From a virus: 44,416 nt of DNA. Numbering within the stretch: position 1 is the stretch's first letter; the number at the start of each line of letters is the position of its first letter. Location of the stretch: positions 1 through 44,416 of the IMG/VR virus record IMGVR_UViG_3300027247_000008. One strand, given 5' to 3'. Both the position numbers and the translations under genes were made by a program. The notes below the pieces were generated by a model that was not told where the DNA came from, did no database searches, and saw only the letters and a list, made by a program, of their open reading frames with translations. Shown here piece by piece: positions 1 through 6,200 of this stretch.

Positions 1-20
1 TAGGCTCCTGTGTTGTTGAA

Positions 21-89
21 GAAAAAAAAAAAAAAGTTTTTTTAAAGCCCCCCACCCCCCTAAGGGGATGAGGAGCGGCCCCGAAGGGC
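21..89 (-). terminator. Hairpin and poly-T terminator region at the left edge
   Basis: Read on the minus strand after the tandem-HTH gene, positions 89-78 form GCCC-TTCG-GGGC, a C(UUCG)G tetraloop hairpin. A CCCC-TTA-GGGG hairpin follows at 67-57, then a T-rich run at about 35-21. The bases at 12-1 (CACAGGAGCCTA on the minus strand) look like a ribosome binding site for a gene beyond the edge. The hairpins are seen directly; termination is inferred. Confidence 0.55.
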
Positions 90-94
90 AATTG

Positions 95-114
95 TTCTTT
101 AAGGTCAGCTATTA
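95..114 (-). promoter_or_regulatory. Phage-type promoter candidate, copy A
   Basis: The minus strand reads TAATAGCTGACCTTAAAGAA. It is one of seven near-identical elements in this window and is identical to the copy at 35052-35071. It overlaps the TAA stop of the tandem-HTH gene. By comparison with the SP6 promoter, transcription would start at the G at 97, and a UUCG hairpin begins at about +9. It would drive genes to the left of the window. Promoter function is inferred from repetition, placement and the SP6 resemblance. Confidence 0.6.
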
Positions 115-504
115 GCCACGATTAAGGTAAGTTGTATTACCTTGAAACGCTTTGATCCAGTTATCAACTGAACCAACACTTACTGCATAACGGTCAGCAG
201 CCTTGATAGTATTTGTCCGCATGGCGTACTGAACAACTGTTTGACGGAAGTTATTGTCGTACTCCGATTTACGAATAAAGGAGGCCTGCGGATATTGAGC
301 TAAGTTATGTTTCTTAGCTGCATACTGTTTAAACAAGTCGTAGGCCTTGAGCCAACGATATACTGAACCCTTGCTCACTCCAATTGTTTCGGCAACAAAT
401 GGAATATCAGCGGTTTCTACCGCAAGCAAGGCAACTTTGCGGCGGAAGTTGTCGTTGTAGTTGCCACAGTTAAACATAGTGCCGAAGAAGTAAGAATTAC
501 GCAT
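112..504 (-). CDS. Tandem helix-turn-helix DNA-binding protein
   Basis: This 130-residue protein contains two copies of one HTH unit. Copy 1 spans about residues 17-55 (YNDNFRRKV ... VSKGSVYRWLKA) and copy 2 about residues 82-121 (YDNNFRQTV ... VSVGSVDNWIKA). Each resembles the N-terminal HTH of IS3-type transposases, but no catalytic domain follows, so it is probably a regulator or DNA-structuring protein rather than a transposase. It is the last gene before the left-edge terminator, and its stop codon overlaps a promoter candidate. An AGGAGAACTGAC ribosome binding site precedes the ATG. Its target site is unknown. Confidence 0.7.
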   Translation of the reverse strand: MRNSYFFGTMFNCGNYNDNFRRKVALLAVETADIPFVAETIGVSKGSVYRWLKAYDLFKQYAAKKHNLAQYPQASFIRKSEYDNNFRQTVVQYAMRTNTIKAADRYAVSVGSVDNWIKAFQGNTTYLNRG

Positions 505-527
505 GTCAGTTCTCCTATTTATGCGTT

Positions 528-701
528 TCAGTATTGGGGATCGAAGTCACATTCAGCACGAGCGATCTCATCAAGTTCGTCTCGCATCTCGTCAGTTAGT
601 TCCGGTTGGTCAGGCACATCAATGTAAGTGTGTGACCACTTCTTGTCAATTGCCTGAACAAGTTTGCTGAAAGCCAAATCTTCAAGTTTGATTTTAGTCA
701 T
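528..701 (-). CDS. Small acidic hypothetical protein
   Basis: This is a 57-residue acidic protein that begins MTKIKLEDLAFSK and ends in a D/E-rich stretch (TDEMRDELDEIARAE). An ATG five codons upstream at 716 is possible, but the ATG at 701 has AAAGGA at good spacing while the upstream one has no Shine-Dalgarno sequence. I do not recognise a family. A repeated TATAAT-containing element at 718-733 lies just upstream and may be its promoter. No membrane segment or known motif is visible. Confidence 0.6.
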   Translation of the reverse strand: MTKIKLEDLAFSKLVQAIDKKWSHTYIDVPDQPELTDEMRDELDEIARAECDFDPQY

Positions 702-717
702 CCGCTGTCCTTTCATG

Positions 718-733
718 GTAGCATTATAGATGC
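718..733 (-). promoter_or_regulatory. Repeated -10-like element (GCATCTATAATGCTAC)
   Basis: The minus-strand GCATCTATAATGCTAC contains a perfect TATAAT. It matches the element at 2869-2884 at 15 of 16 positions. It lies 17 bases upstream of the start codon at 701. No TTGACA-like -35 is visible at normal spacing. It may be an activator-dependent host-RNAP promoter; function is inferred from conservation and position. Confidence 0.4.
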
Positions 734-749
734 GTTGTTTTTCTCAGAA

Positions 750-1058
750 TTACTCGTCTTCAGTCCAGTAGTCAAGATCATTAGGAAGCTGTTCAATCAT
801 GTTTTGAATGATATTAATTGCTACCGATTTTCCGAATAGATCCACAAGATCATTATAATCCCAAGTTTCGTGGTAGATACTCATACCAACAAAACTAATA
901 GAGCCTTCGTCTATCTCCCACCATATCGGACTACGAGAGTACCCATAATCACACTTTTCTGCAACTGCTTCAAACTCTGCTAACACTTCTCCGAAGATAG
1001 TGTCATCAAAGATCCAGCTGCAGGATAAATTCTTTTGCACGTCAGCAAGATATCTCAT
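750..1058 (-). CDS. Hypothetical protein, 102 residues
   Basis: This is an acidic, aromatic-rich soluble protein beginning MRYLADVQKNLSCSW. It has no recognisable domain, signal peptide or membrane segment. Its ATG overlaps the stop codon of the upstream gene in an ATGA junction at 1055-1058, indicating translational coupling. It lies in the run of small genes after the lysis-type genes and before the HTH protein. Function unknown; the coding call rests on the overlap and the intact frame. Confidence 0.65.
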   Translation of the reverse strand: MRYLADVQKNLSCSWIFDDTIFGEVLAEFEAVAEKCDYGYSRSPIWWEIDEGSISFVGMSIYHETWDYNDLVDLFGKSVAINIIQNMIEQLPNDLDYWTEDE

Positions 1059-1270
1059 ACTTCTTCTCCAAAAGTTTCATCCCATTCCTCAGCAGTGATG
1101 CCTGTCATGATAAATTCTCGATCATCTCCTGAGAGATATGGAAAAGCATTCTGAATCAAACCTCCGTCTGCGTACTTCTTTACATCTTCAGGATTTACTT
1201 TAAACGTCATTGTTCGAGTAATTCCTGACACCATCGATTTACGGGTTACTTCCCAGTTTACTTTTTCCAT
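1055..1270 (-). CDS. Hypothetical protein, 71 residues
   Basis: The chosen start is the ATG at 1270 (MEKVNWEVTRKSM), which has GAGAAG just upstream. A longer frame reaching 1312 would run into the SleB-type hydrolase gene and lacks a good ribosome binding site. The C-terminus (ITAEEWDETFGEE) is acidic. The fold looks like a small alpha/beta phage protein with a TMTFKV strand. No family recognised. It overlaps the next gene by ATGA and follows the hydrolase by a few bases, so it is probably co-transcribed. Confidence 0.65.
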   Translation of the reverse strand: MEKVNWEVTRKSMVSGITRTMTFKVNPEDVKKYADGGLIQNAFPYLSGDDREFIMTGITAEEWDETFGEEV

Positions 1271-1277
1271 GATCTTC

Positions 1278-1685
1278 TCACTTATGAGGAGTGTTGTTAG
1301 TGTAAAACACATGATTACCGATACGACCTTCTTTATCGTAATACTTACGCCAGAAAGGCTTTACACCTACAGCATGGTAGTGTGTTGCTGTAGTAATTGG
1401 AGAACCACGATAGTAAGCCTTATACGCTATAGAAATAGCAATTGCTTGCGCCTCCTGATCATAATATGTATCATATTTAAACATATTATCACTCTTACCA
1501 TCATGGGTGAAGGAGAAGGCTTTTTTCTCGTACACAACATCACAAACATTATTTGGATAACGAGAGTCTTCTACTCGATTCATAATAGTCTCAGCTACAA
1601 ACATTTGACCATCAAGAGGTTCTGCTCGTGCCTCGAAAAACACTGCGGTCGCTAGACAAAGAATTGTGGGAGTTATTACGGACAT
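1278..1685 (-). CDS. SleB-type cell wall hydrolase
   Basis: This 135-residue protein matches the SleB/CwlJ hydrolase family (Hydrolase_2). The signature FFEARAEPLDGQMFVAETIMNR spans about residues 16-37 with the likely catalytic Glu at 18, and the THYHAVGVKPFW segment lies near residues 100-111. The N-terminal ITPTILCLATAVFF stretch is hydrophobic and could be a short signal anchor, although it runs directly into the catalytic motif. The family cleaves peptidoglycan glycan strands, as lytic transglycosylases or amidases depending on the member. It follows and overlaps a holin-like gene by 74 bases, which suggests a lysis role. A virion-associated role remains possible. Confidence 0.8.
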   Translation of the reverse strand: MSVITPTILCLATAVFFEARAEPLDGQMFVAETIMNRVEDSRYPNNVCDVVYEKKAFSFTHDGKSDNMFKYDTYYDQEAQAIAISIAYKAYYRGSPITTATHYHAVGVKPFWRKYYDKEGRIGNHVFYTNNTPHK

Positions 1686-1938
1686 TGCTAGTCTCCTTGT
1701 CCTTGAAGATTAAGTTTAGAGAGCGGATTACTTCAGGTAGAAATAACCCGAATACAGTAAACATGTTTACGAAAGAAAACCCAGCATAAGCAGGTGCAAA
1801 TACGACATAGTGTGCAATAGCTACTACACCAAGTAGAGGGGGTATTTTTATTAGCTTAACCCCAAGTAACTTTTCTGATACTGCTATAAGAAAACCTCTA
1901 GCAACAAAGCCAGCAAGTATCATTGTCAAAACTTCCAT
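1612..1938 (-). CDS. Small membrane protein, holin candidate
   Basis: This 108-residue protein has hydrophobic segments at about residues 4-22 and 30-70 (PPLLGVVAIAHYVVFAPAYAG and FVNMFTVFGLFLP) and a polar, Ser/Arg-rich C-terminal tail. The gene overlaps the SleB-type hydrolase by 74 bases in another frame, so the tail is encoded over the hydrolase start. Several short hydrophobic segments immediately upstream of a wall hydrolase fit a holin or a regulator of lysis, but no holin family is recognised. The ATG follows GAGGAGACTAGA. The membrane nature is seen; the lysis role is inferred. Confidence 0.6.
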   Translation of the reverse strand: MEVLTMILAGFVARGFLIAVSEKLLGVKLIKIPPLLGVVAIAHYVVFAPAYAGFSFVNMFTVFGLFLPEVIRSLNLIFKDKETSNVRNNSHNSLSSDRSVFRGTSRTS

Positions 1939-1962
1939 TCTAGTCTCCTCTGAGGGATTTGA

Positions 1963-1986
1963 CCTCTACTCCCTAAGAGGTAGAGG
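1963..1986 (-). other. Intergenic hairpin
   Basis: A perfect 7-bp stem (CCTCTAC at 1963-1969 with GTAGAGG at 1980-1986) with a 10-base loop lies between the stop of the gene at 2002 and the ribosome binding site of the holin candidate. There is no T-tract, so it may be a processing or attenuation hairpin rather than a terminator. Confidence 0.4.
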
Positions 1987-2001
1987 CTATTTACGAATAT
2001 G

Positions 2002-2328
2002 CTAGAAATCTACACCTTTTATATGAATCTTTGCAGACTCAGCGTAACAGTACATTCCACCATCCTTCTCAAAGTACTCGGAAGGAATTCTCCATTCACG
2101 AATGTTACCATGAATCTCGTTTCCTTCTGCGATACTTTTCCGCTTGTCAAAGTGGGGAGGCAACTCGTCAAATTCAAACTCAATTACATAGTTACCATAC
2201 ATGCCTGCTTTCTCAAGGCTATCAGTCCAGAAAGTAATAGCTTTGTGTTGATACCCCTCACCGAGAGATTGGGCCTCAAGGTAAGTTTTGCAGCCACGAA
2301 ACAGACGTGCAATCACAGTGTTTGTCAT
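2002..2328 (-). CDS. Conserved phage hypothetical protein
   Basis: This 108-residue soluble protein has the pattern LFRG near the N-terminus, FWT at about residue 33, YVIEFEFDELPPHFD at about 47-61 and NEIHGNIREWRIPSEYF at about 68-85. The pattern looks like a recurring phage protein, possibly a small ADP-ribosyltransferase-like fold (an early Arg, a mid S/T strand, a late acidic strand), but that reading is weak and I do not assign activity. GGAGATAACT precedes the ATG. It sits between the small membrane genes and the holin candidate. Confidence 0.65.
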   Translation of the reverse strand: MTNTVIARLFRGCKTYLEAQSLGEGYQHKAITFWTDSLEKAGMYGNYVIEFEFDELPPHFDKRKSIAEGNEIHGNIREWRIPSEYFEKDGGMYCYAESAKIHIKGVDF

Positions 2329-2346
2329 AGTTATCTCCTGTAGATG

Positions 2347-2363
2347 ACAAAGCCCGTTTAATT
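2347..2363 (-). repeat. 17-bp intergenic repeat, copy 1
   Basis: ACAAAGCCCGTTTAATT on the plus strand matches 2911-2927 at 16 of 17 positions. On the minus strand it reads AATTAAACGGGCTTTGT, 19 bases upstream of the start codon at 2328. It may be an operator or a promoter element. Function unknown. Confidence 0.4.
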
Positions 2364-2402
2364 GTTTTGGCAGTTTTTATACAGGATGCCAGCCTGTTAG
2401 TA

Positions 2403-2600
2403 TTACAAGAAGCCTAGAATGCCAATTATGATTGCGAACGTAGAGCAAATAATCATAGCGGGCACTGTAGAGTTCAGGAAAATTTTCGGATGCAAGATCG
2501 CTCTCGCCCCTACCTTGTAACCATCTGAGCAAGGCGAAGACCACATTACTACAACACCCATCAGGCAACCAGCTACTACTGCAATGAGAAATACTTCCAT
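2403..2600 (-). CDS. Small double-spanning membrane protein
   Basis: This 65-residue protein has two membrane segments: about residues 3-22 (FLIAVVAGCLMGVVVMW) and about 46-65 (TVPAMIICSTFAIIIGILGFL). A short polar, basic stretch (DGYKVGARAILHPK) lies between them. The start at 2600 has AAGGAGGATAAA upstream. An overlapping frame at 2377-2568 lacks such a site and is rejected. It is one of four small membrane proteins clustered near the SleB-type hydrolase, so a role in lysis timing is plausible but unproven. Confidence 0.65.
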   Translation of the reverse strand: MEVFLIAVVAGCLMGVVVMWSSPCSDGYKVGARAILHPKIFLNSTVPAMIICSTFAIIIGILGFL

Positions 2601-2617
2601 TTTATCCTCCTTGGAAG

Positions 2618-2695
2618 TTAGTTAGACAGACGTTGAAACATAGCAATAATCAACAACATACCGAGGCCGATTGAAACTACGAGTTCCAGTTCCAT
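2618..2695 (-). CDS. 25-residue single-span membrane peptide
   Basis: The frame reads MELELVVSIGLGMLLIIAMF and ends QRLSN: acidic start, one hydrophobic helix (residues 5-20), polar end. The ATG at 2695 follows AAAGGGAAATAAA, a good ribosome binding site, and the stop lies 18 bases before the next start. Its size and context resemble tiny phage membrane peptides; no family can be assigned at this length. The initiation signal and clean spacing support its being translated. Confidence 0.5.
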   Translation of the reverse strand: MELELVVSIGLGMLLIIAMFQRLSN

Positions 2696-2717
2696 TTTAT
2701 TTCCCTTTGTGATTAAG

Positions 2718-2742
2718 GTTATCACCCAAGCTGAGTGATAAC
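2718..2742 (-). other. Hairpin across the end of a small gene
   Basis: GTTATCAC (2718-2725) and GTGATAAC (2735-2742) form a perfect 8-bp stem that contains the TGA stop of the 35-residue membrane gene. No T-tract follows. It may protect or process the mRNA 3' end, or limit coupling to the next gene. Confidence 0.45.
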
Positions 2743-2829
2743 TCCTATTAGCATTGTTACAGAAAAGAAAGTCCAAGCAAAGCTGTTAAGATTGCTTTTT
2801 GCTTTCTTCTTTTTTGGCTTTGCTCTCAT
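2722..2829 (-). CDS. 35-residue basic membrane protein
   Basis: The frame begins MRAKPKKKKAKSN, giving a strongly positive N-terminal tail, followed by a hydrophobic helix (about residues 17-34, FAWTFFSVTMLIGVITQLG). By the positive-inside rule this predicts a single-span protein with its N-terminus in the cytoplasm. AAAGGAAAATCCA precedes the ATG at 2829. A repeated -10-like element lies about 45 bases upstream, so it may start its own transcript. It could be a pinholin or lysis regulator, but no sequence family supports that. Confidence 0.5.
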   Translation of the reverse strand: MRAKPKKKKAKSNLNSFAWTFFSVTMLIGVITQLG

Positions 2830-2868
2830 TGGATTTTCCTTTAAGCTTTTTGCCTGTGATACTTTATT

Positions 2869-2884
2869 GTATCATTATAGATGC
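2869..2884 (-). promoter_or_regulatory. Repeated -10-like element (GCATCTATAATGATAC)
   Basis: This is the second copy of the element at 718-733, containing TATAAT on the minus strand. A TGATAC/GTATCA hairpin (2857-2874) overlaps its downstream edge, and the 17-bp repeat at 2911-2927 lies about 32 bases upstream, where an activator would bind. There is no clear -35 box. It precedes the small membrane gene cluster. Confidence 0.4.
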
Positions 2885-2910
2885 TATAATTTTCTCACTT
2901 TTTTATAGCC

Positions 2911-2927
2911 ACAAAGCCCGTCTAATT
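2911..2927 (-). repeat. 17-bp intergenic repeat, copy 2
   Basis: ACAAAGCCCGTCTAATT on the plus strand, 16 of 17 identical to 2347-2363. It lies between the terminator of the HNH gene and the -10-like element, so it could be an activator site for that promoter. Confidence 0.4.
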
Positions 2928-2939
2928 CTAGACTCATTT

Positions 2940-2970
2940 AATAAAAAAGGCCATCCCCAAAGGGATGACC
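2940..2970 (-). terminator. Intrinsic terminator after the HNH gene
   Basis: On the minus strand GGTCATCCC pairs with GGGATGGCC across a TTTG-type loop (one G-U pair) and is followed by TTTTTTATT. It lies directly after the HNH endonuclease stop at 2976, so it closes the tape measure transcript. Confidence 0.8.
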
Positions 2971-2975
2971 AATTG

Positions 2976-3278
2976 TTATTTCTTTTTCCAAGACTTTCTG
3001 TTCTTGTTGTTTTCAGAACGAGAAGTTTCTCGAAGGTTCTTAGGTTTATTATTAGATCTGTTACGATCTTTATGATCAACAAAACCATTAGCAGGTTTTC
3101 CTGTTTTCATTTCCTGAACGATCCTATGTACATAGCGAGCCTTACCATCAATTCTGACAGTCTTGTAGCCATCACCATGATTAGTACCAGCAAGTTGCCC
3201 CGCAGCTGTTCTGCCACGGGACACCTTCCAAACTAATTGACCGTTTTTAAGTTCAAATAGCTTTCCCCACTTCTTCAT
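2976..3278 (-). CDS. HNH homing endonuclease
   Basis: This 100-residue protein has the HNH_3-type pattern: an N-terminal beta region with GDGYKTVRIDGKARYVHR (His51), then VDHKDRNRSNNKPKNLRE (His69, Asn77/81) and a basic C-terminus. Proteins of this family cut DNA and spread their own genes. The C-terminal AP2-like domain often seen in relatives is absent. The gene starts one base after the tape measure stop and ends at an intrinsic terminator, so it is a free-standing insertion tucked behind the tape measure gene. Activity is predicted only. Confidence 0.85.
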   Translation of the reverse strand: MKKWGKLFELKNGQLVWKVSRGRTAAGQLAGTNHGDGYKTVRIDGKARYVHRIVQEMKTGKPANGFVDHKDRNRSNNKPKNLRETSRSENNKNRKSWKKK

Positions 3279-3279
3279 G

Positions 3280-6200
3280 TTATGTTCTCTCTCTGTTTAC
3301 GGTATTAACACCAGACGCAATTTGAGGGATCATCCGCATGATTTCTTTCTTTGTCTGAGTGCTAATGTCACCAGTAACATTGAGGTTAACAACAGTTTGT
3401 TGTGAACTATTCTTTTGATTCTTAAAGATCTCAGCGGATCTTTGACTTGGTAATACGTACTCTCCGGGAGTTAGCATTACAGGGACACTATCCTTGCCTG
3501 CCTGACCAATCATAGGATTAATTAAGCCACCAGAAATTCTCTTCTGGATTACACCACCAGCATGAGAGGCACCTACAGAGGCTCCTCCACCAAAGAGACT
3601 AAAGATACTGGAAAGGAAACCTCCTTTACCAAAGATAGACTTGAAAAGTCCAGAGAAAAGACCATCTTTACCAAACAATGATGAAATAACTTGGCTAAAT
3701 CCTGAAGCACCTTCACCAGCAGAACTATTTAATCCGTCTGCCACCTGCTTCTGAGTGTCTACACCAATACGCTTACCAAAACTAAAGACTCCTTCAAAGA
3801 GTTTACCAAGGGGGCCATCCCCCTCTTTCCCAAGGAGGCCTGACATTAAGTTATTAATAAGACCTTCAGCAAACGTATCAACGATTCTTCCAGTGAAGCT
3901 ATCAAGAATACCTTTGAAGAACTCTTCAACATCGCCCGACTTAAGAGCATCTGCAAAACCTACTTTTAGATCATCTACAAAACCGATTGCCTGCCCTCTT
4001 GCAAACTCAGTTTCATCCTTAGTAAGTTTATAAGGATCAGCTTTTCCGCCTTTACCTTTACCTTTGCCTTTAGCGATTTCACCAAGGTATCCTGTAGAAG
4101 TTTGAGCTGACTTTAACGCAGATTCTGCTCTAGCTTCTTCTTGTGCTTTCCTGCTCTGCCATTCTTTAATGTAATTTTGTGTTGCGGCAGTATCAAGTTT
4201 TCCCGCTTCTGCTGCACGAGCCAGTTTATCATTAAGGCTTTTGTCAAGGGCGTCTAATGCTTTGTTGGCCGTTTGAAGCTCTCTTAGTGCCTCAACATTA
4301 GGTTTAGTATTAGGCCTTGTAATGGTTCCAGAATAACTCATACCTACGGGTTCAAAAGGATCGCCACCAGTACCGTTAGCAAAGGCACCAATACGTCCTC
4401 TGTTAAGCTTATCTAGGAAGCCAGTCCCAAATTTCTTAACAGAAGCGGCCCTGATAACATACTCCCCATTAGAGAGCATAGCAGGGATCTTATCTTCTGT
4501 AGGACCACCGGGACCAGAAATATAACCACCAGATGCAAAAGCACGGCCTTTAGTGTCATAGTTCTCAATAGGTGCTTCACTAAGACCTCTTAGTTTAATG
4601 AGATTCACTGTAAGAGTTTGCAGCGCCGCAGATAACTCTCCTGCGCCTTTTGCTGCAGAATTTATCTTTACTGTAGGCAACTTATCCCCCAGACCTTCTA
4701 GATCTTCTCTGAAAGTCTTTAGATCGATTCTACCAGCAACAAACGCATTATTAATAAGCGTATACTGTCGAGTCAGATCTAGTAGATCATTAGTGACTCC
4801 AGCATTACTGTAGTCAGCCTCTGTTTTAAACCTTAATAAATCTTGAGGACGACCGCTGTTTGCTCTAACATCTGAGTCTTCTAGGGCATATTTTATTTCA
4901 GCAGGTAAATTAAAGAGTGCTTCAAAATCAGCATTATTACCAGACAACGTTTCAGCAAGAGATCGAGTATTTTCTAAGAGGGCTTGCTGCCTTTTAACTT
5001 GTGCCTTCCCTTCTTCTTTCTGTCTTTCTTCTTGAATTTGTTGCTGCGTAATTTTCCGACCTATTCTCGCCGTTTCTAGTATCAAAAATCCTCTAGCAGC
5101 AATAGCACCATCAAGCTCTGCCTGTATATTATTTAAAGTTGCCTTTGCAATTTGAGTTGCACTACTATCTTCACCTAGTTTTCTAGCAAAATTATCATAT
5201 CTAGCTTTAGCTTCCTCAAGCTCTTTTGTTTTCTCAGAAATTACATCAGAAGCTTTGTTAACCTGAAGCTCTCTTGCATTAAGCAATCCTTGATCAGTTA
5301 ATGCAATGGGTTTTGTGGTTAACTCATCGTAAGTTTGAGCAGAGCTAATACCAAATGCAAGTTTTACTGTTTCTTTTAGTCTTGATACAGTATCTACAAC
5401 AGCTTTGACACCTGAATCAATAGCAGAAAGACTTGAGGAAATAGCAGTATTTATAGCATCTCCAATGCCTTGCCAAACAGCAGGATCTTTTAATCTATCC
5501 CAGAGAGCTAAGAAATCATCAATGGTAGTTGGCAGCTCAATACCAAACATCTTAGAAAGGCCTGAAGTAATAGCTACTGCAAGACCAGCACCAAGTGCTA
5601 TCCAAGGGTTCTTTGTAAAGAATCCAGCAGTAATAGCTGCATTAACACCGTCACCAATTGCGTCAGTAAAATCATTACCGTAGCCAGCTGCATCGATAAC
5701 ATTTCCTGCAAGATCAATAGCAAAGAGTCCCCCTTTTGCTTTATTACCTAGTTTACCAAAACTTAGTAAGAGTGCCGACTCAAGAGTATCACCTATTGCA
5801 TTAGCAATATTCTCACCTACACCAGCAAAACCTAATCCTTCCGCAATTGCTTCACCAGTAAAGCTTAGAGCAACAGCTGCAAGCCCTTTTCTGAACGCCT
5901 TTTGTAAGCCTTTGCTTAGTGCATCACCATTGTCACCAATTAGAATTTTAACTAGATTAGGAACAAACTTTCTATTAACAGCAGTACCAAGAATTAGTCC
6001 ACCTACAACAGCGTTAAGAGAAGAAGTTAAATTAAAACCAAATGCTTCTGCAACACCTGCACCAACACTCTCAAAAGTTTTAAGAAGAACTTCTAATAGC
6101 CCTGCGCCGACTTCACCGTCTCCAATAAGAGAATCCTTAAGGAAAGTTGTAATTTTCTTTGCGGCAGCTTTAACTTTAGCTTGCTCTTCTGGTTCATCTA

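Noticed and set aside
21-38. Long A/T homopolymer at the left edge as a genome end.
   Set aside because: It fits the T-tract of a terminator on the minus strand; nothing shows a physical end.
2377-2568. A 63-residue frame overlapping the small membrane gene.
   Set aside because: The alternative frame at 2403-2600 has a strong AAGGAGG site and two membrane helices; this one has neither.
2799-3236. Plus-strand open frames of more than 100 codons, here and in several other places.
   Set aside because: They lie antisense to clear minus-strand genes, lack ribosome binding sites and give non-protein-like low-complexity sequence.
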